A stretch of 64,000 nucleotides of DNA from Trichoplax adhaerens (Eukaryota; Placozoa; Uniplacotomia; Trichoplacea; Trichoplacidae), in the NCBI RefSeq assembly GCF_000150275.1, contig NW_002060947.1, forward strand, positions 2,097,740 through 2,161,739, in the 5' to 3' direction. Positions 52,779 to 64,000 of the stretch are shown here, piece after piece; positions within the stretch are counted from its first letter, which is position 1; each line of letters starts with the position of its first letter. A program made the translations under genes and the position numbers. The notes beneath the pieces are model-generated. The model was not told the origin of the DNA. It did no database searches and was given only the letters and a program-made list of their open reading frames with translations.

Positions 52779-53807
52779 ATGTCCAATCTATCTCACTTTA
52801 ATAATACCAACATCAATAGTTACAATGTAATCACTTTTAAACTTTTTGCTCTTAGTATTATATCACCGATCATGCTTGGAATTAATTTATTCTATCTTTC
52901 ACTTTATTCCTTACACAAATCACTGCATACCTGTAGCAATACCATCATGGCAAGTGGGTCGGTGTTATACCTTGTTGGGAGCATTTTGTTAGCTCTTCAG
53001 GTTATATTTGAACGTTATCAGTATGATTCAGTTGAGTGGTGCTTTTTTTTGTTATATTTTCGTTGGACATATCCATTAACGATGAACTTTCATGTCTGCT
53101 TGCTATGCTTTGATCGATATTACGCGATTTTTTATCCGTATCGTTACAGAATTCGTGGTACTTTCACGACTGCAGTTATTGCAGTAGTTATTGCGTGGAT
53201 ATTAGTTTTTATTCCAGTAGTACCAATATCAATAACACTTGGAACAGAATGTAAGGGTAACTTATATTTAAACAGTGGTATATTATTATCCTACGTCTTT
53301 CCAATAGAATATTTTATCCCGTCGGTAATTATTTTATTAACCTATGGAAGAGCGTTATATATTTCTGCCTACCACACACGTCGCATTCATCTTCAACAGC
53401 ATGATGACGAAATATCTGGTTCAAAGCGTAAAACATTGAAAAAGAATAGGAAATGCATAATTCAAGTAGTATTAACCTTTGGAACTTACATGATTCTATA
53501 TTACCCTATTGCCATTATGAAAACAATTCAAATAATTGATAAACGATCATACAAGGCTTTAGTGGCTTCAGAAATTCCTAAAATATTTTTCCCTCTATCT
53601 TACTTCTATGGTATTATACACCCTATCATCTTCATGTACTACAATCAAAGCGTGCGAACAAAAGTACTACCAAGCTTAAATTGTAAATTTTTCCAGATAT
53701 CGATATTCAAATCAGCATCTACAGCAGTAGGTGGTGAAACAACTAAACCCGCTAGTAAGAATATAAATCTTTTCTCTTCAAAGCAAAAGGTATATCTCAA
53801 GGAGTAA
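52779..53807 (+). CDS. Intronless rhodopsin-like (class A) orphan GPCR
   Basis: A single-exon frame gives 342 residues with seven hydrophobic spans (about 20-45, 55-76, 88-110, 128-150, 166-190, 225-248, 265-290). The N-terminus has potential N-glycosylation sites (NLS, NNT). Class A marks: Cys88 at the start of TM3 and Cys158 in extracellular loop 2 for the conserved disulfide, and the DRY motif intact at 112-114 (CFDRYYAIFYPYRYR). The third intracellular loop is basic (RKTLKKNRKC). Two motifs are altered: TM6 lacks CWxP and has YYP instead, and the TM7 NPxxY is HPIIF. The tail is Ser/Lys-rich. Ligand and G-protein class cannot be told. Intronless GPCRs are common in early animals and contrast with the intron-rich neighbours, consistent with retroposition or family expansion. 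No sister copy lies in the window. Confidence 0.9.
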   Translation: MSNLSHFNNTNINSYNVITFKLFALSIISPIMLGINLFYLSLYSLHKSLHTCSNTIMASGSVLYLVGSILLALQVIFERYQYDSVEWCFFLLYFRWTYPLTMNFHVCLLCFDRYYAIFYPYRYRIRGTFTTAVIAVVIAWILVFIPVVPISITLGTECKGNLYLNSGILLSYVFPIEYFIPSVIILLTYGRALYISAYHTRRIHLQQHDDEISGSKRKTLKKNRKCIIQVVLTFGTYMILYYPIAIMKTIQIIDKRSYKALVASEIPKIFFPLSYFYGIIHPIIFMYYNQSVRTKVLPSLNCKFFQISIFKSASTAVGGETTKPASKNINLFSSKQKVYLKE

Positions 53808-55700
53808 AACAAATCTCAAGTCGCCATAGGAAACGTTCAATACAATATAGCTTCTATGTTATACAATCATAAGTCATCATCAAGACTGTCTACTCTTAGT
53901 CTACTCTTCAGTAACTTCATTATGAAGATCGCATATAAGTGAATTTTTAATTGGTACTTCAACTAGATTTTACCTCAGATTTTACAGAAAAAGCAATTTT
54001 TACCACTAATCTATCAATATAATTTAAATCGTAAACAACGCTGTTATTACTTAAAGTAACCAATACACATTTGTAACATTATTGTGTTCTCTGTTCTGTG
54101 AGCATGTATGGATTTACGTAAAATAGATGTATATTGTCCTAGCTGTCTTAGAGAATACTTTTTTACTCGCTTGATTAGCAGTTAAAACTCTTAGCTTTCT
54201 CAATTTATATTGAACTGCTATAGTGCTATATATATCGGCAAGAATTGATCAATAGTTCTAAAATGTTTAATTAGCTATATTTTAACAACCCTTATAACCC
54301 TTATTTCCTTTAACTGCTTCGTGATAGTAACAGTGATGGCTCTTCCATCGTCAGTCACCTAAAATTATTTACCTCACTGCTGAAAAATAGATTTAACTCA
54401 TCAATTACTGATATAAAGATTTATTGCAATTTCCAATCTCTCTTTATTTGGCTTTATTTTCACCATCCTATCCGATGTAAAATACGTTCTAAATTATCCA
54501 GCATTCTTTGTTAAGTAATACAATATCACCAAACAATAACGGATTCTGTTTACTTGCATATAAGGTTACTCTGGAAATATAAAGATTAATTAATATTATT
54601 ATTCATTATTTTATTATCTCAATAAGGTAAAATTACTAGCCCCTTATGACATGAAATTTCGGCAATATATTAAGCGTAGAATAATTGTATATCAGTAGAA
54701 TCCACTTTAATAAAGCTTTGACTTATTTTCTATTTACAAAATATCATATCGAAATGTTTCAACGAATGAAATGATGTTGACAGATAATGCTTAGCGTTCT
54801 AATTGATTTTCAAATAGGGCTATAGAAATAAGCGTTTATTGGTTTAATTAATTAAATACCAGATGCGAGAGTAAATTTTATTCATATCACATCACGTGAT
54901 GAGATATTTTAGTTGAAAAAAGAGTTTTTTTATACTGATTAAAGTTAATTGTTAGTAAAAGTGAGATACTGTATCTTAAAGTAGACATGTTCTTAGTTCT
55001 TAGTATGATTTCTTTCATGTAGTCTTTTATTAATCAATCACAGTAGTGCAAAAAAACATTGAATACCATCTAATAAAATTATAACCTTACAACAAGAATC
55101 TTCGTAAGCAATTAGTATCGCTTAACCCTCAGTCTCCATCCACAACAAATATATTTATTAACTGTCTCTATTTTGAGATTCTTTATTATAACATGCGACT
55201 GGTGTACCATTCAGATGTAATATGTAATCTTCAAATGTTAGAAAGGTTTTTCCGCATAAGATATATTGCTCACGATTAATTATACCCGTTTATGAATCCA
55301 TAACTATTAGCGATTGTAGTATGATTTAGATTATTAGAATTCTATAAAAAATACCATAATTCCTGTGCTTTCTTTTACAATGCCAATCATTACCGTTATG
55401 AATGTAGGCCAACTTCGATTCTCAGTATGACAAGTTCATACTTTGAGGGATATTATTATATCTTTCACAATTCACAAAGATAAATTCAATTCACTGCTTT
55501 ATTTGGATAAAAATTACAAATCACTCTTCTACAAGACTAGTATCCCTCAGTCAATCTTCTGTGCATATACGCGTAAAGCGCATAAAAGCTAAAAAATTAC
55601 AAAAATCGATATTTTTGTAGCATTAGTTGAGAAATAGACAGATGCTCGGTAGTGAAAAATGATCTAGATCTTACTTTGTTTATTATAATTATCAGTGATG
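53808..55700. other. GPCR 3' flank, non-coding
   Basis: A+T-rich sequence without supported genes or repeats. Confidence 0.4.
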
Positions 55701-56300
55701 ATTATGCTAGACTGAAACCATAATAGAGACCCATTAACAATTTAAGTCATCAATTGTAACGACTGTCATGATCCCAACTTATAATAACTAATTGTTCCTC
55801 TTGACTTCTAGCTATGATAGTTTGCTCGAAAAAATAATGTCCTAGGCCCTACTTCACTTACGCTCAAGATGATTCCGTTATGCTAGAGCTAAAATTGAGA
55901 TCCTTTTGATATAAATCTTCTACGGTAACAACGGCCATGATCTAGATCTGCGGTAAAAAGATCCTCTTGACCTCTGGCCATGTGCGAAGATAACCCCAAC
56001 TCGATTGTATAGTACTAAAATTTAATTGGATAAAATTGAGATCCTTTTAATAGAAGTCTTCTACGGTAATAAAGTCAATGAACACAATCAACTCTAAAAG
56101 TTCTCTTAACCTCTGGACCATGCATGGAATTGGCTCTGACTCGACTATAGTTCTCTTAAGTAGTCGAAATGATCGCACTAGATTAAATAAATAAAACTGA
56201 ACTTGAAATTTATCAATAGATATATATATGTAAACGTAAAACCACTGCAATTCTCAAACGTATTCGCACACAAGTATGTGTAATAAGCACTCAATAAATA
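55701..56300. repeat. Diverged repeats at the left side of the tandem array
   Basis: A string AAAATTGAGATCCTTTT followed by ATCTTCTACGGTAA-like sequence occurs at 55891 and again at 56032 (141 bp apart), each followed by a CTCTGGxCCATG string. A more distant copy seems to start near 55720. They resemble the units of the array to the right only in part. Confidence 0.55.
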
Positions 56301-56329
56301 AAGACCTAAGCTATAACTTACCACTAACT

Positions 56330-58290
56330 AGCGCGGTCATCTCATTACAACTATATCATTGATATCTAATAAATCGAATTGAGTCCCACGAGGAAGACTT
56401 TGTAAGCAAATATTCATATTTACAGTAAGCTTTACTAGGTCAAAATGACCATGCTAAACTAAAACTAAAGCTTGAGACTCATTAATATCTGTATCTACCG
56501 TCAATACTGCCATGGGAATGCTGCAAAGCATCAATTCTCTATTTCAAGTCTGACTTCAAAATTTATGGCTATGGCCATTGATTTCTATAGCTCGATAATC
56601 GTACAGTATCACTTATATCTAGTGAATAGCTAAATCCTACGAGAACTATGGAAGTAAATATTTAGTCTTAAACTGTCAAAATGACCATGCAAGACTAATA
56701 CTAAAGCTTGAGACTCATTAATACATGTATCTATCATTACCATTACCATGCAGAATGCTGTAAAGTATTCATTCTCTATTCCAAATCTGACTTGAAAAAT
56801 TGATGCTACGACCATTGATTTCCATAGCTCACTAATTGTACTGTATCACTGATATCTAGTGAATCTAGCTGAGTACCACGAGTAGGACTTTACAAGCAAT
56901 ATTTATATTTACACAGTCGAAATGACCATATCAGAGTAAAACTAAACTTGAGATTCATTAATACATGTATCTATTGTCGATACTGCCATGGAGAATGCTG
57001 CAAAGTATCAATTTTCTATTCTAAATCTGACTTGAAAAATTGTGGTTAAGACCATTGATTTCTATAGCTGATTAACTGTACTGCATCATTGACATTTAGT
57101 GAATAGCCGAGTCCCACGAGGACTTTGGAAGTTAATATTCCTATTTACCCTGTCAAAATGATCATGTTAGACTAAAAATAAACTTGAGACTCATTTATAC
57201 TGTCATGCAGAATGCTGTAAAATGTTAATTTTCTATCCCAAATCTGACTTAAAAAAATTGATGCCTTGGCCATTGCTTTCTATAGCTCATTAATTGTACA
57301 ATATCATTGATATCTAGCATATCTAGCTGAGTCCTAAGAGGTGGACTTTGGAAGCAAATGTTCATATTTACAAGGTCAAAATGACTATACTAGACTAAAA
57401 CTAAACTTTAGATTCATTCATACATGTATTTCTTGTCTCTACTATCATGCAGAATGCTGTAATATATTAATTCTCTATTGCAAATCTGACTTGAAATTAT
57501 GGCCTTCGCTATTAATTTCTATAGCTCACTAATTGCACTGTATCATTAGTGAATCTAGTTGAGTCCTTCGAGGTTGACTTTGGAAGTAAATATTCACTTA
57601 TACGGTCAAAGTGACTATACTAGACTAAAACTAAACTTTAGATTCATTCATACGTGCATCTCTTGTCTCTAATATCATACAGAATGTTGTAATGTATCAA
57701 TTCTCTATTGCAAATCTGACTCGAAATGATGGCCATGGCCATTAAATTCTATAGCTCACTAATTATACTGTGTCCCTAGTGAATCTAGCCGAGTCCTACG
57801 AGGTTGACTTTGAAAGCAAATGTTCATATTTACACGGTCAAAATGACTACACTAGACTAAAACTAAACTTGAGATTCATTCATACATGCATTTCTTGTCT
57901 CTGCTACCATGCAGAATGCTGTAATATATCAATTCTCTATTGCAAATTTGACTTGAAATTATCGCCATGGCTATTAATTTCTATAGCTCACTAATTGTAC
58001 TGTATCATAAGTGAATCTAGCTGAGTCCTTCGAGTAGGACTTTGGAAGCAAATTTTCACTTATACGGTCAAAATGACCATACTAGACTAAATGAAATTTA
58101 AGATCCATTAATATACGTGTATGTATGTATCTTTACGATTGCCATCATTGCTATGAAATAGCAATTCTAAATTCCGAATGTGACTGATATAATTATGGCT
58201 GTGGCCGTTGACTTCTAGATGCTTGTTACTAAACCTAGCGTTGTCCCTTGGAAGGACCTGGGAATACAGCAAATGGTATGACGTATGCAT
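56330..58290. repeat. Tandem array of about nine units of 215-250 bp
   Basis: Anchor GAGTCCxACGAG recurs at about 56380, 56631, 56869, 57107, 57330, 57560, 57790 and 58024, with a degenerate copy near 58236. A second anchor (AATCTGACTT) recurs at 56550, 56787, 57027, 57244, 57486, 57716, 57948 and about 58180. Each unit also has a TTGAGACTCATTAATACATG-like string and CCATGCAGAATGCTG. Units vary in length (217-242 bp between anchors), so no frame can be kept across them. The array ends 390 bp before the AASDH ATG. Confidence 0.9.
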
Positions 58291-58313
58291 AATCATCTGG
58301 ACATGCAGTATTT

Positions 58314-58468
58314 ATACTGTACAAGAGTACTATACTGAATAGTACAACTCCATGATTATGCCAGCAATCATGCCCCTCCCCCCCCCATTCATGACTGATA
58401 ATGGATACAGTACAGTATCGATCAGAATCTGAAGTGAGCGCTGACTGACTTTATACTGTACTGTACTT
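58314..58468. repeat. GTACAGTAC palindrome cluster upstream of AASDH
   Basis: TACTGTAC, AGTACTATACT, TACAGTACAGTATC and TATACTGTACTGTACTT strings lie 210-360 bp before the AASDH ATG. A run of about nine C lies at 58377-58386 in the middle of the cluster. Confidence 0.75.
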
Positions 58469-58676
58469 GTTGGATAGTTCCGACAGCCTGCAAGATATAA
58501 ATAAAAGAACATTATTTACTGTTGGTGGTCTATGGCTATTACATGTAAAATTATCCATTCTAACACTACATCTACAATGTAGAGCATTAAATATCCCTGC
58601 TGTATAGCAAGCTTACAGGAATAGGCATCCTTCATTTGTATAGTTATCGAGGATTTCCGCTGCTCAATATAATGAC

Positions 58677-61600
58677 ATGGATCATCTAAAATGGCCATCG
58701 AAATATGTCACGTCTAGTTTATCTGCAGCAACGACTTTGCATAGTTTATTTTGGACAACAGCTACCAACTATCCTCATAATCTTGCGGTAGTTTATGATG
58801 ACCTCGATCAAAAATGCTTTCTGTCTTATCAACAGCTTGCAAACTTTTCTGATCAAGTAGCAAATGCGATTGAAGACCTATTTGAGCATCAAACTGTAGA
58901 TGAGGTAAGAATGCTTTCTTCAATCAGGCACAACTGCAAAAGTTTATCCTTATAAAGTACAATGTACGTATTAGGCGTCATAAGTGTTCTACCATCAGCA
59001 CCTTGCATCTTGGGCAGCTTGATTTCATAACCTACTCATTACACCAAATAGCAGTTGCATTCACAATAGTACTTGAATTTTATTGATGATGAAATGATTA
59101 CTGTTGTTCAACAACACGCTTGTAGTCCTAATCGTACTTTCAATGAAATTAATTCTACATTGACAACATGCTAATACAGTAGATGCAAGATCATTTGAAT
59201 AGAGTAAATTGCATAAATCTGGCTAATTTGAACTGGCCATGATACATACGTAAATTCATGCAGGACTGTATTTTGGGGCAGCTTTTAAATGATAATGAAA
59301 CAGCTACTAACGTAACTAATATACTCGTGTGTGCACAATTTGGATGCTACGAAATGCGTCATGATAGGTGATCGGATTGTACTCCAAGCAAGATCTAGCC
59401 CTTTTGCCGGCACTGCTAGGGTAATAAAGCAATCATACTATAATACTTAAGCAAGCCTTGGTTTTACCAGCAGTATACTACGGCTTTCACATTATAACAA
59501 TGTAGTATTTGCAAATGCAATTGCTATTTAATTTATATTTATATTAAATGATTTCTCAGCATTTTGACTTCATCTGCTGCGTACACACCGATCGACCTCA
59601 GTTTACCTACATGTGATCAAGATGACTGGCTGGATAAGTTACAAATTTCTACTGTTATAGTTGAAGAAGATTTAATCCAGGTATGATCAGTTTTCAATTA
59701 AAATTGTACAATTATGTCCATAGCTAAATCCATTAACAGAATAATAAATGTCAACAGTATATTGCACTATGAGTATCGAAAGAAAATTAAAATCATGCTA
59801 TATATCATCATTTACTTATAAGTTTTAATTAGTTCATTAATTCATATACAAAAGGACTTCAAACGCCTAAAATGGACTGAAGATGTTAGAACTAAGAAAA
59901 TTCATGGCCCCAATTCCATTAATTTGCTTTTAGTTAGGAGAATGAGTCATACTAATCAAGAAAGAAAAAGTAATATTCCTATTTTCTATTGTACCAATGC
60001 ATTGCTTCAATCTATCCAAAGTAATTTAAGCAGAAATTTACCTTATTTTACTTACAGCTCTATCACTAGCCTATGTCTTACCAACGTCAGGAACTACAGG
60101 CCGACCAAAGAGAGTATATACTCCACACCAGTGTATCATGCCAAATATTATCGACTTTGTGTAAATGTTTTACTAATAACTAACGCAATTGCTTCTTTGA
60201 CGTCCACATCCAAAATTAATTGTAATGATGTAATGTTATATTAATTTTATGTATGTTAAATATTGATAATCTTTACCTTGCAGAAACCAATTCAAAATAG
60301 ATAATTCCGATATAGTCTTTCTTGCTTCACCATTAACTTTCGATCCATCTGTCGTTCAAGTATGTTATACTATGATTATTCTAACAAGACTGTAAATAAA
60401 CCCATAGCGAAATTTTGTTATCAGATAGCATGGACAAATAGTTGCCGTGTTAAAATTTTTCAGATCTTTATTGCCTTGGCTACCGGAGCAGCAATCCTTA
60501 TTGCACCTAATGAGATTAAAATTCGCCCGAGACAACTATGTAAAGTGCTATTTCATCGAAATAAAATAACCGTTTTTCAAGTTAGTTTTAATAATTGATA
60601 TCTACTCGTATATTTAAAGACGCGTAACAGGCTGCTATCAACATGATATTATTAGCAAACGTAATTTTCAAACAATGTCTGCTTTTATGTAGGTAACACC
60701 ATCGATGTTATATAACTTTGGAAATGATCTTATAAAATCGGATATTTTAAGCAAGTCCACTTCACTAAAAATATTAGCCATAGGTGGTGAACCATTTCCA
60801 GAAATGAAATTCTTAAGGAATTGTTATCATCCGGCAGTACGTCGTACGAATTTTACATTTGTTACTGGTAGATTAAATGATTATCTTAAACTCTTGTTAA
60901 GTACTTAAGTGTTGCCTCATTATAGAATTTTTTTCTTAAAACTTTCACTTATTGTAGTGCAAGGTGCAAATATTTAATCTATATGGAATAACTGAGGTTT
61001 CAAGTTGGGCAACTTATTATCGTGCTGATCTAATCTCAGATGATAATATACCACTCGGCTTACCAATAACTGATACTATTTTAGAAATTTATGACGATAA
61101 CGGTCATAAAATTAGCCAAGGAATGGGTGTGTTATGGATAGGTATATAACAATAGAATTAATTTTAACCAACGATTGCCCAAATTTGTGTAGATAGATAT
61201 ACAGTATCATAAATAGTTACTGGCAACGTAATAACGCGATAAAAAATTTTTTTATCTTTAGGTGGCAAGCGAAGGATATGCTATATTAATGATGAAAATT
61301 TTATTTGCGATAAAACCATGAGATCATCTGGCGATTATGTCAGAAAAGATGAAAATGGATTTATATGGTACATAGGTCGCCGTGATTGTCAAATTAAGCG
61401 ACAAGGAAAGAGGATAAATTTAAAGTCCATCAAAGAGGTGACGTATTTACAGTATTTAGCATTTTTAACGATACAAGTTAAGAATTGATTAGAAACCGTT
61501 GAATTATTCACTGACATTTACAAGTAGACTTCCATAAAATCATTTCTTATATAGGAAATATTGCGAAAGATGCCTTCAGTTCTGAACTGCCATTTAATTG

Positions 61601-64000
61601 CAGATGAAAACAAGCAATGGTGTCGACTGGTAGCATTTATTACTACTTCTTTAGATCGTTCAGACTATGATGAATATAGCAAGACAGTAATTGAAATTAG
61701 AAAAAATTTAAAGGGCGTCCTATCGACAAATTCTAATCCTGATGATGTACACGTAGTAGAGCATCTACCATTGACCAATAATGGTAGTGAAGATTATAAA
61801 AGGCTACCTGCAAATATTGTAATTAATTTATTAGAAAATATTTCACTAATGATAAGTTACTTACATTATTACAATAGGCAAGATCGATGACAAAGCTCTT
61901 TTGCAATATCACCGCTTAAACTTTTATGCCGATTATAATCAAAGTCTCCTTCAATATATTGACACTATATGGAAGGTGCAGCGTATTAACCTAAATTGAT
62001 TTAGTTAATATTTTTATTTCTAAGATTGTGTAGACATTTTAATGCATGCTATATCTCAAATTATAGAAATGCACTAATTTAGATGAACAGATCGAACCTA
62101 TTACTGCCGATGAAGCAACATTTTTAAGTAATGGATCCTCGATTAATGCTGTTAGACTTGTCAACCTTATTGAAGATTGGTTAGAATCTAAGGTAAGTCA
62201 ATGAAAGACGCTTCTTGCGTACGTCTTAATTAAACACCTTACCATACTGTCTGTGATTTTATTATTGACATAAGTTGCTTTTATATTGTATTGCAGTACA
62301 GTGGTTTAAAGCTACCTAAACTTTTGGATTTTATCCTTCATAAAAGTTTTAAAGATGTGTATAGATACGTTAGTGGAGAGATTGCAAACTTCATTGAATT
62401 GAACAACGAAAGCATTGCAGCTATTGAAGATAGTAAACGAGATAAACGACAACTGATCGACAATAACAGTGATTTAGAAACTAGTAGCTCTAAGCGGATT
62501 AAATTTATTCTTCCTTCGATAAATAATCAAATCAATAATATGATAAGATATGTTAAAAAAGGCAATATAATGGAGGCATTCGGGTAATTATTTCTATTCA
62601 TTAAATAGTATTTTATAGCTACAATTATTCTAATTAAAATGAACTCATTCATGTTGTATCTCATGGTTTATTAAGCAATAGTAAAGAGGTGAAATGCGAC
62701 GTAATTCTCGATATTTCAAATAAACTAAAGGAGAGATGGAGAGCAAAACTTTACAAGTGTATTGACGCTTCACCTTTAGTGGTAATTGATCGAGACAACA
62801 GGTTTATAGAGCAATATGGAAACTTCTAGTTTATATTGTCATTTTTGATCATATTCTGAAATTTCTTTAAGATGAGTTCGTAGTTTGATAGTATATTTCA
62901 ACTCTATGCGTAAACATGGAAAAATACATTTATTAATAGGCAAATCTTAACTTTTTCCTGTTATCATATGTTTTTCAGCAAATTCGTTTACATCGGTAGC
63001 CATTTCCATATTTTTGCTGCTATAAATATGGATTCGGGAGAAATCCTATGGGAGACAATATTGGGTGATAGAATTGAATCATCCGCCACGGTCTCTGTTT
63101 GTGGAAAATATGTTATTGTAGGTAAGGAATTCTCATACATAAAAGTTAAGTAGTTATGTATTATATTGATATTAGAGTTATACTGTATATTTCATAAATT
63201 ATAAACGGTAATTGTGACTTTAACAATGACTGTAGGCTGTTATGATCATCGAGTTTATACGTTAGACAGAACTACTGGGGCTATAGTATGGCAATTTGTC
63301 ACTAATGGACCCGTAAAATCATCTCCGTTGACGGATCCAGAAACTGGTCTAATTTGGATTGGATCTCATGATCACTATGTTTATGCCCTAAACATTACAG
63401 TTAATTTGCATACAGTAGTAGTCTATATTGCATTTTGATTGGGTTAGATCGCCCAGAATGAACATTTAATTTATTTGTTTGTATTAGGGAAAGTGTGCTA
63501 GATTTAGGATTGATTGCAAAGATGGATCTTGCTTTTCATCACCTTGTCTTGGCACCTCACCACGCTTGCTCTACACGGCTACATTAGCAGGAACTATACT
63601 AGCAATTGATCCTGTAATTATCTACAGTATACGCGCGTATAAATTGGGATATAAATGAGCTTACTTATTAATTATGAATTATTTCTACTATCGCTGCAGA
63701 ATTATATAACTTTCTTTCTGTTCGATATCTTCAGGACAATGGAAATATTTTTTGGCAGTTTCATTGTTCTCGGGCAATATTCTCTTCTCCTTGCGTGATT
63801 CCGGCCGGTATTTGTGTGGGTTGTACTAACGGTACAATTATTGCTCTTGACAATGAAGGAAGCGAAGTAAGAAATATGATTACTATTCGATAAATCATTT
63901 TGGTAGCTATGCACTTGTATGTAATCATATATTTATTTACGTAATCGAATTCCGCTTTTCGCATAGCTGTGGCATATTACATGCAATCAACCGATTTTTT
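58677..64000 (+). CDS. AASDH: AASDH / beta-alanine-activating enzyme (3' end outside window)
   Basis: AASDH (ACSF4) is a cytosolic enzyme with an acyl-adenylating domain, a carrier domain and a PQQ-type propeller; the human protein activates beta-alanine. Twenty exons are seen (934 codons): 58677-58904, 59368-59420, 59560-59680, 59855-59990, 60058-60160, 60284-60359, 60464-60580, 60693-60836, 60958-61141, 61262-61437, 61555-61783, 61878-61975, 62067-62192, 62297-62583, 62676-62801, 62979-63121, 63236-63399, 63488-63613, 63735-63866 and 63967 to the edge; all phases agree. Adenylation motifs: AYVLPTSGTTGRPKRVY (A3 loop), FLASPLTFDPSVVQIF, AIGGEPFP, FNLYGITEVSSWATYY (A5), SGDYV and GRRDCQIKRQGKRIN (A7-A8), and NNGKIDDKAL with the catalytic Lys (A10). 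The carrier segment FLSNGSSINAVRL has Ser but not the usual DS pair. The propeller has repeats such as YIGSHFHIFAAINMDSGEILW and GSHDHYVYALN. Human AASDH is 1098 residues, so about 160 residues are missing. Confidence 0.97.

Noticed and set aside
57341-57994. Two similar open frames (57341-57532 and 57770-57994) with matching sequence
   Set aside because: They are homologous only because they lie two units apart in the 235 bp tandem array. Unit length is not a multiple of three and the copy between them is out of frame.
59924-60244. 106-residue frame in AASDH
   Set aside because: It reads through the intron 59991-60057. Splicing there restores the adenylation motif SGTTGRPK in another frame.

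Overview
This window is about two-thirds A+T and packed with spliced eukaryotic genes. Introns are mostly short, GT-AG and phase-consistent. The gene set is that of an animal: TAF1 with two bromodomains, an Hsp110 chaperone, SGT1, MOSPD2, APC15, the single-chain purine enzyme PFAS, AASDH and an intronless rhodopsin-like GPCR. Together with the very low GC and compact introns, this suggests an early-branching metazoan, most likely a placozoan (Trichoplax/Hoilungia type). That placement is an inference from gene content and style; no species marker is present.

Layout. Positions 1-6651, plus strand: a possible 3' exon of an upstream gene, VMA21 (V-ATPase assembly), a secreted Thr/Glu-repeat protein behind a TATA box, and SUGT1. 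Positions 8339-19554, minus strand: an HSPA4/HSPH1-class Hsp110, with a perfect heat-shock element about 430 bp upstream of its start, then MOSPD2 (CRAL-TRIO + MSP + tail anchor). Positions 19555-24464: a gene-poor gap. Positions 24465-25708, plus strand: ANAPC15, with a striking pre-miRNA-sized hairpin in its first intron. Positions 26829-43424, minus strand: PFAS, a small FMC1/LYR-like gene that stops 38 bp before the PFAS start codon, and a complete 38-exon TAF1. Positions 43425-52778: a 9.3 kb gene desert with a satellite-like higher-order repeat. Positions 52779-53807, plus strand: a one-exon GPCR. Positions 53808-58676: non-coding, dominated by a tandem array of about 235 bp units. Positions 58677 to the right edge, plus strand: AASDH (adenylation domain, carrier domain, PQQ beta-propeller), cut by the window end.

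The genes are mostly unrelated housekeeping functions: proton pump assembly, Hsp90/Hsp70 co-chaperones, membrane contact sites, the anaphase-promoting complex, purine synthesis, TFIID and aminoadipate/beta-alanine activation. They do not form a pathway cluster. The most unusual shared feature is a family of palindromic GTACAGTAC/TACTGTAC repeats. It forms dense clusters in the upstream region of five of these genes (SUGT1, HSPA4, ANAPC15, TAF1, AASDH), and one copy is organised as a 122 bp element with 16 bp terminal inverted repeats. Exon maps below were built by hand from frame, splice signals and family similarity; first coding exons of VMA21 and MOSPD2 were not located.
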